A DNA stretch of 64,000 bases from Rhizobiaceae bacterium (GCA_029233925.1 JARGOX010000012.1:62001-126000); one strand, 5' to 3'; positions 8,833 through 18,498 are shown, counted from the stretch's first letter. A program made the numbers and translations. The notes: a model not told the origin generated them from the sequence alone.

Positions 8833-9525
8833 TCAGGCAGCGGACACGATTGAACGTCCGACGCCCCCATGCAGGTCCAGACAGCGATCAAACCAGTCCG
8901 CCACCGGATCGTCCGGTTCCAGCAATTGCTCGTCGGTACAGACCCGAGCCCACTGGAATGCGCCAAACACGATGTAATCGGCAAACAAAGGCCCTTCACC
9001 GCCGATGAACGGCTGACGCTTGAGCATCAGGCGCAGGGGTTCGAGGCGGGCAGAGAAGCTTTTGACGTGTTCCGCACTGGCCTTGACCACCTCTTCAAGC
9101 GGCCTGCCGAAACGGGTTTCGCGTGACGTGCGGAAATAGTCCTGATCCTGCGGCGCAAGCATGGCGTGGATATCAAGCAGCAGATGGCCACCCAGAACCG
9201 TGTGTATCTGTGTCGTCGTCCAGGCCTCGATGAAACGCGCCAGAGCCGCACCGCTTTCGCCTCCAAACAGGGAGGGACGGTCCGGGTATGCCTCATCAAG
9301 ATAGTGTGCAATGTCGAAGGAATCGGCCACGATCCGGTCCCCGTCGCGCAAAATGGGCACGATCTTGCTAAAACTGTCTTCGACCTGGGGCACAGAGGTG
9401 AAGGGAACCGGCGAACGATCAAAATCCAGGCCCTTGTGGGCCAAAGACAGCACCGCTTTCCAGCAATGGGGGCTGAAAGGCCGGGATTGATCTGCTCCGG
9501 TCAACTCATACAGGATTCTCGCCAT
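8833..9525 (-). CDS. Glutathione S-transferase family protein (beta-etherase-like N-terminus)
   Basis: A 230-residue GST-fold protein, unrelated in detail to the one at 1410. The N-terminal domain begins [20 protein letters not shown] with the active site in RPFSPHCWK. It continues with a [20 protein letters not shown] segment carrying the cis-proline and [14 protein letters not shown]. The C-terminal helical domain contains a [10 protein letters not shown] helix. This arrangement resembles the LigE/LigF-like and fungal Ure2-like groups often annotated as beta-etherases. A true lignin etherase activity is not implied. The gene is divergent from the ABC-F gene; 9526-9737 between them is non-coding and shows no clear motif to me. 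Confidence 0.85.
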   Translation of the reverse strand: MARILYELTGADQSRPFSPHCWKAVLSLAHKGLDFDRSPVPFTSVPQVEDSFSKIVPILRDGDRIVADSFDIAHYLDEAYPDRPSLFGGESGAALARFIEAWTTTQIHTVLGGHLLLDIHAMLAPQDQDYFRTSRETRFGRPLEEVVKASAEHVKSFSARLEPLRLMLKRQPFIGGEGPLFADYIVFGAFQWARVCTDEQLLEPDDPVADWFDRCLDLHGGVGRSIVSAA

Positions 9526-9737
9526 TCATTTTTCCCCATTTTCGGTCATGCATTTGGTGAAGGGGCATATTGCCGGATTATTGAACCAGTTCAAGACGCA
9601 ATCTCGCCGATGGATGGGGGCCGATTTGCCTCAAGAGCCACAATTGGTGCTCACTGCAATGCCGCCCGCATCCCGAAATAGCTTGCATGGATCAATTTCC
9701 TCTTGCGTTCCCGCGCTGCACAAGACAATAAGCCCCC

Positions 9738-11618
9738 ATGCTTGTACTTACTGACCTTTCAGCCCGCATTGCCGGGCGTCTTTTGATTGACCATGCGTCT
9801 GTGACACTGCCTGAGGGAACCAAGGCGGGTTTCGTCGGGCGCAATGGCGCGGGCAAATCGACGCTCTTCCGTATCATCACCGGGGAATTGTCTCCGGAAA
9901 CAGGATCCGTGAAGATTCCCAAAAATTGCCGCATGGGCCAGGTGGCCCAGGAAGCGCCTGGAACCGAAGAGCCGTTGATCGAAATCGTGCTGAAGGCCGA
10001 CACCGAAAGAATGTCCCTGCTGCGCGAAGCTGAAACGGCAACAGATCCGCACCGGATCGCCGATATTCAGACGCGGCTGACCGATATCGATGCGCATTCC
10101 GCAGAAGCACGCGCTGCCAGCATCCTGTCGGGCCTTGGCTTTGACAATGATGCCCAACAGCGCCCCGCATCGAGCTTTTCCGGTGGTTGGCGCATGCGTG
10201 TGGCGCTGGCAGCAGTGCTGTTTTCGCAACCGGATCTCCTGTTGCTTGATGAGCCCACCAACTACCTCGATCTGGAAGGCACGCTATGGCTCGAGGACTA
10301 TGTGCGGCGTTATCCCTATACGGTGATCATCATCAGCCATGACCGCGATCTTCTCAACAAGGCGGTCAATTCGATTGTGCATCTGGATCAGCAGAAGCTG
10401 GCCTTCTATCGCGGCTCATTTGATCAGTTTGAAAAACAGCGTGCCGAGGCGCGCGAACTGCAGACAAAGATGCGCACCAAGCAGATCGCTTCGCGCAAGC
10501 ATATGGAAGAATTTGTCGAGCGGTTTCGCTACAAGGCTTCCAAGGCACGCCAGGCCCAGTCACGGATCAAGGCGCTGGAGCGCATGGGCAGCATCTCCGC
10601 CGTGGTGGAAGATCATGTACTGGGGTTTCACTTCCCCACACCGGACAAACAGGCCGCCTCACCCATCATCGTTCTGGAACATGCGGATGTCGGCTATACA
10701 CCGGGCGCGCCTATCCTGAAAAATCTTGACCTGCGTATCGACAATGACGACCGGATCGCGCTGCTGGGTTCCAACGGCAATGGCAAATCGACCTTTGCAA
10801 AATTGCTTTCGGGTAAACTCCTGCCGGAAATCGGTGGGATGACCCGCGCGCCCAATATGAAGATTGGCTATTTCGCCCAACACCAGCTTGATGATCTGAA
10901 GCCGGACGAGAGCGCGGTTCAGCATGTGCGTGAACTGATGCCCGACGCAACGGAGGGCAAGGTGCGTGCACGCGTTGCGCAGATGGGCCTTTCGACCGAA
11001 AAAATGGGAACGGCGGCGCGTGACCTGTCCGGTGGCGAAAAAGCCCGCCTGCTGATGGGCCTTGCCACCTTCCACAAGCCCAATCTGCTGATCCTTGATG
11101 AGCCGACAAACCATCTGGACATCGACAGTCGTGCAGCCCTGATAGATGCGCTCAACGCGTTTGACGGGGCCGTCATCCTGATTTCCCATGACCAGCATCT
11201 CATCGCCGCCACCGTCGATCGGCTATGGCTCGTGCGTGATGGCACCGTGTCAAACTATGACGGCGATCTGGACGATTATCGATCCTTCATTATCGGCGGT
11301 ACCCGCGCGGCCAATCGGCAGAAGAAGGCCGAGGCCAAAGTGTCCAAGGCCGACCAGCGCCGCATCGCGGCAGAACGGCGCAAGGAATTCGCGCCCCTGA
11401 AGAAAAAGATCAATGAATTCGAATCCTTGACGGCAAAACTTGCCAAAGAGATTCAACAGCTCGATTCCAAATTGTCCGATGCTGACACACTTGGCCTGAC
11501 ACCGGACCAGAGCGCCGAAATTGCCTTCAAGCGCGGCGATGTGGCAAAAAAGCTGGCCGAGGCAGAAGAGCAATGGCTTGCCCTGTCCAGCGAATATGAA
11601 GAGGCCATCGGCGGTTAA
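9738..11618 (+). CDS. ABC-F family ATPase (Uup/EttA-like ribosome-associated protein)
   Basis: A 626-residue soluble protein with two ABC ATPase domains and no membrane part. Domain 1 has Walker A GRNGAGKST (about 34-42), signature SFSGGWRMRV and Walker B LLLLDEPTNYLD. Domain 2 has GSNGNGKST, LSGGEKARLL and LLILDEPTNHLD. The linker (about 225-300) is the charged P-site tRNA interaction motif, rich in Lys and Arg (KHMEEFVERFRYKASKARQ). The C-terminus (about 520-626) is a charged coiled coil, as in Uup. ABC-F proteins bind the ribosomal E site and act on stalled or initiating ribosomes. Convergent with the DUF2339 gene, whose end is six bases away. Confidence 0.92.
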   Translation: MLVLTDLSARIAGRLLIDHASVTLPEGTKAGFVGRNGAGKSTLFRIITGELSPETGSVKIPKNCRMGQVAQEAPGTEEPLIEIVLKADTERMSLLREAETATDPHRIADIQTRLTDIDAHSAEARAASILSGLGFDNDAQQRPASSFSGGWRMRVALAAVLFSQPDLLLLDEPTNYLDLEGTLWLEDYVRRYPYTVIIISHDRDLLNKAVNSIVHLDQQKLAFYRGSFDQFEKQRAEARELQTKMRTKQIASRKHMEEFVERFRYKASKARQAQSRIKALERMGSISAVVEDHVLGFHFPTPDKQAASPIIVLEHADVGYTPGAPILKNLDLRIDNDDRIALLGSNGNGKSTFAKLLSGKLLPEIGGMTRAPNMKIGYFAQHQLDDLKPDESAVQHVRELMPDATEGKVRARVAQMGLSTEKMGTAARDLSGGEKARLLMGLATFHKPNLLILDEPTNHLDIDSRAALIDALNAFDGAVILISHDQHLIAATVDRLWLVRDGTVSNYDGDLDDYRSFIIGGTRAANRQKKAEAKVSKADQRRIAAERRKEFAPLKKKINEFESLTAKLAKEIQQLDSKLSDADTLGLTPDQSAEIAFKRGDVAKKLAEAEEQWLALSSEYEEAIGG

Positions 11619-11624
11619 CACACT

Positions 11625-14309
11625 TTAGCGCTGCCGCCGCAACAGGCGCTGGTAGACCAGCCCGATGGCGACAAGAACGATACCCAGACCAATAAAGGAT
11701 ATGGCGCGCAGAAATCCGGTCAGGCTGGCCATGTCGATGACAAAGACTTTGACAACGACCACGAGAATGATGAATGCCGACAATTGCCGCAACACCCGTG
11801 TTCCGCTGAAAATACCGGCTGCAAGCGTCGCGATGCCGATCAACAACCATGCGGCTGAATAGCCATAGAGTTCTGCGTCGCCGGTGCTGCCGACATTCAG
11901 CGCCAGCGGATGGAACCAGTGCCGGATCGTCAGACTGACCCAGGCAAATCCCAACAAACCGCTGATTCCAAAGGCAATGCGGCTGTAAAGAGGCCTGCCC
12001 CCGGCGCTGAGATATCCCAGCGCGCCATAAAGCAAGCCGGTCAGGAAATAGGCAAAGAGAAGCTTGTTGAAGATCGCACCCACGCCAATGGTCTCTCCGG
12101 TCAGAAGTGGATTATAGGCAACAAGCAGTCCAGTGAAGGCGGCTGCCATTCCGGCAAACCCCAGAATATCCACGAAGGCCCGAAGCGTCGTGCTGCTGTT
12201 CGTTCGTTTCAGACGCAGCAGGCCCAGTGCCACCCCGCCGCCGACGAACACCATCAGAGCTGCTTCGGAAAGTGTGTCAATGCGGGTGAAAACCTGGGTA
12301 GGGTCGAGTGCGTGCAGGCTGACAATGGCGATTGCGGCCGTGGTGGTGGCAACCGCCACGCCCTCCATGATTTCCAGCCAGCGGTCGCGTTTTTGGGCGC
12401 CGAGCAGCCAGGCGGCAAGCACAAAGCCTGCGGCAGGAATGCCGTAGCCATAGAGAAGCCAGTTGAAAATCGGCGTGGTTCCCGGCGCGTGCCCGACAAT
12501 GGATGGATCCCATACAATGCGGGCGACCCAGAGGAGCGCCGGAACCAGCGTCAAGACGCGAAGCGCCGGTACAGGTCGATAGGCGTAAACCCAGGCGGTC
12601 GCTGGCGCCATCAGAGCCAAAGCCACAGTCAGTGCGCCCCTTTCAAGCAGCATACACAGTCCCAATGCAAGAACACTGAGCGAAGCCACCAGATAGGCGG
12701 CTGTCACCCCATCGTGGCCCGGCTCTTCCCGCGCAATGCGTTTGTCGGCGAACATCGCCATGGCATAGAATGCCATGCACAACACCAGTGCCATGGCACC
12801 ATACCGGATCGAAACCTCGAGGAATTCCGTCCGCGCATAGGCAACGGTGAGGACCAGCGCTGGAACAAAGGCGCCGCCAAAGGCAAGTGGAACCCTGGAG
12901 GCAGATCGCAAAGCACCCAGATAGCCGAGTATACCGGCAAGCAGGCTCAGGACGGCCCCCAGAACCGCGAAAACCGAAAGCATGCTCTGCTGGTAGCCCG
13001 GCAAAGTTTCAGGATTGATTCTATGCGATTCCGCCAAACCACTCGCCATTGTCTGCAGGTTCTCAAGGGAAAAATGCCAGGAGCTGTAACCCAGAACCGC
13101 GATGACAGCGGCGACCGGGACAATCATGCGAATGGACGACCAGTAGAAAGCTGCTGCGAAGGGTATGAACACCCCCAGGAGCAGGGCTATAACGACACCC
13201 ACGCCCATTCCCGTCGTGACATAGCCCAACAGCATCAGCAGAACGAGTGACAGCAAGGCGACTGCAATCTTGTCGGTTCCGACCAGGTCCTGTTGCGCGC
13301 GGGCATAAAGACTGGCGACAAACACATAGAAAACAATTGTCCAGGATGCCAGAATATAAAGGCCGAGAACCGGGCGATCTGCAATTGAGGCAAGACTGAA
13401 GAGAACCAGACCGAAAAACATCAAGCCCAGTGCCGCAATGATGGCAAGCCAGCGCCAGAGCCTGAGACGCCCGACACCGAATGCGGCAACGGATACTGCC
13501 AGAGCATAGATGGCAAGCCCTGCAGCGCTCGGTTCGCGCGTGTCGACCAGGAAAGGCACAAAATAGCTGCCGACGAGACCAAGCGCGGCCAGCAATGGCC
13601 CGTGCAGCAGGGCTGCAAACATTGTGCCGACGGCAACGATACCCAGTGCGACAAAGGCAGCGGGCGCGGAAAGAAAACCATAGAGCTGGTAGGCGGAATA
13701 GATCGTCGCAAAGGCACCCATGGTTCCGGCGGCCGTGAGGATTGCCGGTATATTGGCACTTTCAAATCCACCAATCGAATAGGCCGATCCCCGCCTGCGC
13801 GTCCATTCACCGACGCCGCCAAGCGCCAGTGAGAACAGGCCCCCCAGAAGGATCCGCATTGCCGGCCCCAACAGACCCTGTTCTATGGAATAGCGCACCA
13901 GGAAAATGCCACCCAGGGCGAGAGCGAGACCGCCAACCCAGACCGCCCATTTGGCCCCAACCGTTTCTTCGAGGTTATTGCCGGAGGTTGACGGGCGGGT
14001 GGTGACGCTGTTTTCAGTCGTATCGCTTTCTGGCGAGGCATTGGAGGTGGGTGTCGTGACGGTTTCCTGATCCGGTTCTGATGGTTCAGGATATGCCGGT
14101 TCGTCGACGACAGAAGGTTCTACAGACTCCATTTCCCGCGATAGCGGAGCAGAAGAAACAGGCTGCGAAACCGAGCTTTGGAGTATCTCCCGGAGCAAAT
14201 CGACTTCGCGCTGAAGCCGCCTCACCCGGACAAAGGCAATGGTTCCCAAAATCGGCATGACAACCAGTGCAGCAAGCAGCAGCAACACGAGCGGGATAAA
14301 ATCAAACAT
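11625..14309 (-). CDS. DUF2339 giant multi-pass membrane protein
   Basis: An 894-residue protein of the DUF2339 family. A single N-terminal membrane helix (residues 4-26) is followed by a short coiled coil (RRLQREVDLLREIL) and a Ser/Thr/Glu/Pro-rich linker to about residue 115. The rest is a long series of membrane helices, roughly two dozen, starting EETVGAKWAVWVGGLALALGG. No catalytic motif is evident and the molecular function of the family is not established. The gene stands alone, convergent with the ABC-F gene. A 446-residue open frame on the opposite strand is an antisense artefact of its composition. Confidence 0.9.
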   Translation of the reverse strand: MFDFIPLVLLLLAALVVMPILGTIAFVRVRRLQREVDLLREILQSSVSQPVSSAPLSREMESVEPSVVDEPAYPEPSEPDQETVTTPTSNASPESDTTENSVTTRPSTSGNNLEETVGAKWAVWVGGLALALGGIFLVRYSIEQGLLGPAMRILLGGLFSLALGGVGEWTRRRGSAYSIGGFESANIPAILTAAGTMGAFATIYSAYQLYGFLSAPAAFVALGIVAVGTMFAALLHGPLLAALGLVGSYFVPFLVDTREPSAAGLAIYALAVSVAAFGVGRLRLWRWLAIIAALGLMFFGLVLFSLASIADRPVLGLYILASWTIVFYVFVASLYARAQQDLVGTDKIAVALLSLVLLMLLGYVTTGMGVGVVIALLLGVFIPFAAAFYWSSIRMIVPVAAVIAVLGYSSWHFSLENLQTMASGLAESHRINPETLPGYQQSMLSVFAVLGAVLSLLAGILGYLGALRSASRVPLAFGGAFVPALVLTVAYARTEFLEVSIRYGAMALVLCMAFYAMAMFADKRIAREEPGHDGVTAAYLVASLSVLALGLCMLLERGALTVALALMAPATAWVYAYRPVPALRVLTLVPALLWVARIVWDPSIVGHAPGTTPIFNWLLYGYGIPAAGFVLAAWLLGAQKRDRWLEIMEGVAVATTTAAIAIVSLHALDPTQVFTRIDTLSEAALMVFVGGGVALGLLRLKRTNSSTTLRAFVDILGFAGMAAAFTGLLVAYNPLLTGETIGVGAIFNKLLFAYFLTGLLYGALGYLSAGGRPLYSRIAFGISGLLGFAWVSLTIRHWFHPLALNVGSTGDAELYGYSAAWLLIGIATLAAGIFSGTRVLRQLSAFIILVVVVKVFVIDMASLTGFLRAISFIGLGIVLVAIGLVYQRLLRRQR

Positions 14310-14393
14310 TCTATTGCACCGTATTCCTGTCCGCCGTCAGCACCGGAATGATTACTGGAATAGTTCGACTATCCCATAAAAGGGTGACATGTC

Positions 14394-14993
14394 CTAAGCG
14401 TCTTTTTCCAGCGCTTCCATCACCGCATCCAGCCGGTCCTGACCCCAGTGCATCTCACCATTGACATAAAATGTCGGCGCACCAAATGTGCCTCGTGCAA
14501 CCGCCTCTTCGGTATTGGCGCGCAATTCATCCTTGATGGCCTGATCCTGAGCCAGATTGGCGATTTCAACAGCAGGAAGTCCGGCCTTTTCCATCAATTC
14601 CATCACAACTTCAGGCTTGGACAAATCCTCCCCTGTTGCCCAGGCGCTGTCGAACATCAGTTCCATATAGGGATCAAGAACCTCTGGGCCCATCTTTTCA
14701 GCGGCAATTGCACCGCGCATGACCATGATCGTATTGAGCGGGAAGGACGGGTTGACCGAAAATGCAAAGCCGTGTTTGTCGGCAGTGCGCTTCATGTCAT
14801 CGAACATCCATTTGCCCTTGGCGGCAATCAGCACCGGGCTGGAATTGCCCACAGCCTTGAAGACGCCGCCAAGCAGCATTGGTTTCCAGCGAATTTCTCC
14901 ACCGGCAGCACTGACCATGGCGGGCAACCGCTTAAAAGCCAGATAGGACGCACTGCTTACAAAATCATAATAAAAGTCAACTGTCTTGGCCAT
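14394..14993 (-). CDS. 2-hydroxychromene-2-carboxylate isomerase family protein (DsbA/GST-kappa fold)
   Basis: A 199-residue DsbA-fold protein: N-terminal thioredoxin strand KTVDFYYDFVSSASYLAFKR with the catalytic serine in DFVSSAS, a helical insertion, then GTFGAPTFYVNGEMHWGQDRL with the cis-proline. The family (NahD-like) isomerises 2-hydroxychromene-2-carboxylate in naphthalene breakdown using glutathione. Many homologues sit outside aromatic pathways, and no naphthalene genes are present here, so the substrate is open. An inverted repeat 65 bases upstream suggests dedicated control. Confidence 0.88.
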   Translation of the reverse strand: MAKTVDFYYDFVSSASYLAFKRLPAMVSAAGGEIRWKPMLLGGVFKAVGNSSPVLIAAKGKWMFDDMKRTADKHGFAFSVNPSFPLNTIMVMRGAIAAEKMGPEVLDPYMELMFDSAWATGEDLSKPEVVMELMEKAGLPAVEIANLAQDQAIKDELRANTEEAVARGTFGAPTFYVNGEMHWGQDRLDAVMEALEKDA

Positions 14994-15057
14994 GATATAC
15001 CTTCCGCTTGATGCGCTTCACTGGTTTCGCACACGCATTTGTCGTAAAAGAGATAAA

Positions 15058-15071
15058 TTACGTTTACGTAA
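15058..15071. promoter_or_regulatory. Perfect inverted repeat, probable operator of the isomerase gene
   Basis: TTACGTTTACGTAA consists of two perfect 6-bp arms around TT. It lies between the ZIP gene's end and the isomerase start (14993), about 65 bases upstream of the latter, where a promoter should be. ACGT-core dyads of this kind are used by several MerR- and TetR-type regulators of acyl or aromatic catabolism; which protein binds here is unknown. Confidence 0.45.
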
Positions 15072-15107
15072 AAGACAACGGCCCGCCAATCAAATCCGCA
15101 GCCCTGG

Positions 15108-15881
15108 TCAGGCGAATGTTACGTCCAGAAACATCATGAGCACCAGACCGATAGTCAGACCTGCCGTTGCGGCCCTCTGGTGACCGTGCCGGTGTGTTTC
15201 GGGGATGATCTCGTGACTGACCACGTAAATCATCGCACCGGCTGCAAAAGTCAGTCCCCATGGAAGCATCGATTGGGAGATGCCGACTGCGCCTGCACCA
15301 AAAAGGCCCGCAACCGGCTCTACGAGACCAGTCAGGCCGGCGATTGCAAATGCATAGAATTTTGAATACCCCTCCGAGCGCAGAGCAAGCGCCACAGCCA
15401 GACCTTCCGGCGCATTCTGCAATCCGATGCCAATGGCCAGCGTCGTGCCGGCAGTGATGTCCCCACCGCCAAATCCGATGCCGACGGCCATTCCCTCAGG
15501 AATGTTGTGCAGCGTGATGGCCAGGACAAACAGCCATATCTTTGACAGCCGGATAGCATCCGGACCTTCCCGGCCGGAGATGAAGTGCTGGTGGGGAATG
15601 CTCTCATCAAGGAGATAGATTGTTGCAACACCCAGAATGATTCCCGCTCCGGCAATCAGCGCGGGAATAGCGCCCGCTCCGTAAAGCGCAGTCGAGGCCT
15701 CTATGCTTGGAATGATCAATGAGAAAAAGGAGGCGGCCAACATGACGCCGGCGGCAAATCCCAGCAGGGCGTCGTTCCACTGTCGGGCGACGGATTTGCC
15801 AATCAGAATCGGGACTGCGCCCAGGGCGGTCATCAAACCGGCAGCCAAACTGCCGACAAAGCCAAGCATGACATTATTCAC
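15108..15881 (-). CDS. ZIP family metal transporter
   Basis: A 257-residue inner-membrane protein with eight predicted helices. The metal-binding signatures are present: LHNIPEGMAVGIGF in the fourth helix and NAPEGLAVALAL in the fifth, with a His-containing loop (DESIPHQHFISG) between helices III and IV. ZIP proteins import Zn2+ or other divalent metals into the cytoplasm; GufA/ZupT-type members have broad specificity. The second site has Asn instead of the first His of the HNxPEG pattern, which also occurs in GufA-type members. No Zur-like box was seen next to it. Confidence 0.9.
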   Translation of the reverse strand: MNNVMLGFVGSLAAGLMTALGAVPILIGKSVARQWNDALLGFAAGVMLAASFFSLIIPSIEASTALYGAGAIPALIAGAGIILGVATIYLLDESIPHQHFISGREGPDAIRLSKIWLFVLAITLHNIPEGMAVGIGFGGGDITAGTTLAIGIGLQNAPEGLAVALALRSEGYSKFYAFAIAGLTGLVEPVAGLFGAGAVGISQSMLPWGLTFAAGAMIYVVSHEIIPETHRHGHQRAATAGLTIGLVLMMFLDVTFA

Positions 15882-15944
15882 GGGAAATACCTTGCGGCCA
15901 AGATGGAGATCCCCCCGTTTTTTTCACCGATCCTGCAGAAGCAC

Positions 15945-16769
15945 TCATCCCTCATTGTGCCAGATTTTTCTTATTTCAGCGGGAAGCGATCCGCCCAGTT
16001 CCTTGGTAATTGCCTCGGACGTGCACCAAAGTGCATGGACGAATTTTCTCTGTGATGCTGCGTTCATGCGGGTGACCGGCACGGCTATGGCGATCGCGCC
16101 CGTGGCCTGATTTTCATCCTGATAAAACGGCACAGCCACTGAACTCACATCAACCTCAACAGCTTGATCAGAAAAAGCAAATCCGGCACTGCGTATTGTT
16201 TCAACCCGTGCCAAAAGCAGTTTTGGATCGGTGATGGTGTTCTCGGTAAAACGCGCCAAGGGTTCGACAAGTGCATTTTTGACCAACGCCTTGTCGCCAA
16301 AGGCCAACATCGCCATGCCTGACGCGGTGGCATGGAAGGGTATCATGTCCGCCTGATCGAAATAGACCCTTGTGCCGCCGGAACCGGCGTCCCGGTAACA
16401 AAGCGGCGACAGGCGATTGCCCTGCAGCAGGGATGCATGGACAAGTTCGCCCAGTTCCTCTGACAGGCCATTCACCCGATTTGCGATGATGCGGCTGGTC
16501 GGAAAGGTCTTTTCGCGCAAGAACGACAAACGCAGAAGCGCACTGCCCAATCGGTATTTTCGCGTCTTTGAATCCTGTTCCAGAAAGCCGTTGCGCTCCA
16601 ATTCCGTCAGATATCGGTGAACGGTCGCCTTGTCCTGGCCCGACAGCCTGGTCATTTCCACAAGGCCGATCGACGGGGTCAACTCTGTAAAGTGGTTCAG
16701 TAAATTCAGAGCCTTTGTAATCGTACCCATAGGCTTTTGCTTTCCAGTCTCTTCGCCGGTTAATTTCAA
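15945..16769 (-). CDS. IclR family transcriptional regulator
   Basis: A 274-residue regulator with an N-terminal winged helix (about 14-75; IGLVEMTRLSGQDKATVHRYL is the recognition region, given here only in part as a motif) and a C-terminal IclR effector domain (VHASLLQGNRLSPLCY, DQAVEVDVSSVAVPFY, GAIAIAVPVTRM). An alternative start at Met14 (16730) is possible. Family members usually regulate a neighbouring catabolic or transport operon and themselves. The nearest genes are the ZIP transporter, 63 bases downstream on the same strand, and the divergent L,D-transpeptidase. An inverted repeat upstream (16824-16844) is a good autoregulatory operator candidate. Confidence 0.9.
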   Translation of the reverse strand: MKLTGEETGKQKPMGTITKALNLLNHFTELTPSIGLVEMTRLSGQDKATVHRYLTELERNGFLEQDSKTRKYRLGSALLRLSFLREKTFPTSRIIANRVNGLSEELGELVHASLLQGNRLSPLCYRDAGSGGTRVYFDQADMIPFHATASGMAMLAFGDKALVKNALVEPLARFTENTITDPKLLLARVETIRSAGFAFSDQAVEVDVSSVAVPFYQDENQATGAIAIAVPVTRMNAASQRKFVHALWCTSEAITKELGGSLPAEIRKIWHNEG

Positions 16770-16823
16770 GGACCATCAATAGTGACAGGATTCAAAAGTG
16801 CCATCAACAGGTGAATGAGACAC

Positions 16824-16844
16824 ATGGTTTGAATATCGAACCAT
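16824..16844. promoter_or_regulatory. 21-bp inverted repeat upstream of the IclR gene
   Basis: ATGGTTTGA (16824-16832) and TCGAACCAT (16836-16844) form 9-bp arms with one mismatched pair around ATA. The site begins 55 bases ahead of the IclR start, where an autoregulatory operator is usual for this family. The rest of 16770-17060 holds no supported gene. Confidence 0.5.
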
Positions 16845-17065
16845 GAAATATCGGGAAGTCTGTGCTGAGTTGACTTACGAGCAGCATCCTGAAGCAGTCG
16901 GTCTCACCCAGGAAACGCACAGATCGTCAAACAGAGCAGTCTGCCCAGGCAGCCGCCTTGTGACACTGCTTTGCTCGGCTAAAACCGTTTCAAATGTTGC
17001 GTTCGCGGTTTCTTGATCAAGGATTTACTGAATCCTAATGGTGCTGTTCTACCATCGGGTACGAG

Positions 17066-17071
17066 TATAAT
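17066..17071 (+). promoter_or_regulatory. Consensus -10 box (TATAAT) before the L,D-transpeptidase gene
   Basis: A perfect TATAAT ends 17 bases before the ATG at 17089. No good -35 box is seen at the right distance. Transcription from here would give a leader of only about ten bases and no clear ribosome site, close to leaderless. Confidence 0.4.
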
Positions 17072-17088
17072 AGCGGGCTAGTTGTGTA

Positions 17089-18498
17089 ATGAGTAAATTG
17101 TCTTCGCATTTTTTGTCAGTGGCATTTGCCAGCGCGTCCATTGTTCTGGTCGCATCGGCACCCCCGGCATTCGCCACCAAAAACAAGACCCAGACGCCGG
17201 AAGAGTTCGCGGCGGGTTTACCAAAAACCAAACCTTCCGAACCGGTTTTGATGTTGGTTTCCCTCGACCGCCAAAGCATGCAGGTTTATGCTGGCGACAC
17301 CTTGATGGCGCGATCAAAGGTCTCCAGCGGCAAAAAGGGCCACCGCACGCCGACCGGCATTTTCAGCATATTGCAGAAAAACCGCCACCACCATTCCAAT
17401 ATCTATAGCCAAGCACCGATGCCCTACATGCAGCGGTTGACCTGGTCCGGCATCGCACTGCACGAATCCAGCAGCGTACCCGACAGACCGGCTTCCCATG
17501 GATGCGTGCGGCTTCCAGGGGCCTTTGCCAAACAGCTTTTTGGTTATACCAGGGCCGGTGCACATGTGCTGATCACCGATGAGGAACTGTATCTGTCTCC
17601 TGTGTGGAGTCGCAACCTGTTCTACCCCGACGTGCAGCCTGATGATCGGATTTCACAGATCGACCAGTCCTCAGCCGGCTTGTCGGAGCCCATCCAGCGT
17701 GCAGAACCGCCGAGGGCGATCAGACTGGCGCAGAATACCAAGCTGCCATCCGAAGATTTGAACAGAGATGACAGATCTGTTGGAGACAATTTTGTCCTGC
17801 GCAGTTCCTTGAATCGGCCTTTCGGAAGTGGTCCCGACGATGATGGATTTGAATTGCCAAAATCCACCGACCCCATTCGCATACTCATTACAAGACGAAC
17901 CGGCCGGGAACTGGTGCGCGACATCCAGACCATGCTGAACGAACTGGGCTTCGATGCAGGCAAGGAGGACGGGTGGATCGGACGCGATACCGGAAATGCT
18001 ATCATCCGGTTTCAAAAAAGCCTTGAGCTGAATCCGACAGGGTCTGTTTCTCTGGAGCTTGCCCGTCTTCTTCACGCCCAGTCCCGCGATGGCGACTTTC
18101 CCGTCGGACGAATTTATGTGCGGCAGAATTTCAAGCCACTGTTCGACGCACCTGTCGGGCTGAAGGACCCGGAAAATCCGCTTGGTACGCATTTCCTGTC
18201 CGCCCTCTCCTCCCCGGAGGATTCCGACAGACTGCGCTGGATACATGCAGTATTGCCGGACATAGCGGAAGAAACGCCCCTGTCTGATATCGAGATTGTT
18301 GAAGGTCAGAATTATGCATCGGGACCCTCGATACATGATACGTTGCACCGCATCGAAATGCCGCAATATGTGCGTGACCGGATATCGGCAATGATTGTGC
18401 CCGGATCATCGCTGGTCATCAATGACGGCGGACTGAACAATGAATCCTTCAAAGGCACGGACTTCATAGTTCTGACCAAAACAGCTGCCAAAGATTGA
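17089..18498 (+). CDS. L,D-transpeptidase with peptidoglycan-binding domain
   Basis: A 469-residue exported YkuD-type enzyme. The signal peptide (residues 1-29) ends PPAFA. The catalytic domain (about 52-170) has HESSSVPDRPASHGCVRL, the family HxnSHGCxR/hN active site with nucleophile Cys in SHGC. A putative peptidoglycan-binding repeat follows at about 270-325 (RDIQTMLNELGFDAGKEDGW...). L,D-transpeptidases make 3-3 cross-links or attach outer-membrane proteins to peptidoglycan, important in Hyphomicrobiales, which grow from the pole. Length is greater than minimal family members because of the linker and C-terminal extension (about 330-469), whose role is unknown. Confidence 0.93.
   Translation: MSKLSSHFLSVAFASASIVLVASAPPAFATKNKTQTPEEFAAGLPKTKPSEPVLMLVSLDRQSMQVYAGDTLMARSKVSSGKKGHRTPTGIFSILQKNRHHHSNIYSQAPMPYMQRLTWSGIALHESSSVPDRPASHGCVRLPGAFAKQLFGYTRAGAHVLITDEELYLSPVWSRNLFYPDVQPDDRISQIDQSSAGLSEPIQRAEPPRAIRLAQNTKLPSEDLNRDDRSVGDNFVLRSSLNRPFGSGPDDDGFELPKSTDPIRILITRRTGRELVRDIQTMLNELGFDAGKEDGWIGRDTGNAIIRFQKSLELNPTGSVSLELARLLHAQSRDGDFPVGRIYVRQNFKPLFDAPVGLKDPENPLGTHFLSALSSPEDSDRLRWIHAVLPDIAEETPLSDIEIVEGQNYASGPSIHDTLHRIEMPQYVRDRISAMIVPGSSLVINDGGLNNESFKGTDFIVLTKTAAKD

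Noticed and set aside
8833-9525. Second GST as a lignin beta-etherase
   Set aside because: Only the fold and N-terminal pattern resemble LigE/LigF; no lignin pathway genes are near.
11910-13250. 446-residue open frame on the plus strand
   Set aside because: It is antisense to the DUF2339 membrane protein; its Gln/Arg/His/Gly-rich composition is that of a reversed hydrophobic gene and it has no domain signal.
14394-14993. Naphthalene degradation island
   Set aside because: The isomerase-like gene stands alone; no ring dioxygenase or other pathway genes occur in the window.
16842-17015. 57-codon plus-strand frame starting in the IclR palindrome
   Set aside because: No ribosome site, no signal or motif, and the first codons are the operator arm; better read as regulatory DNA.
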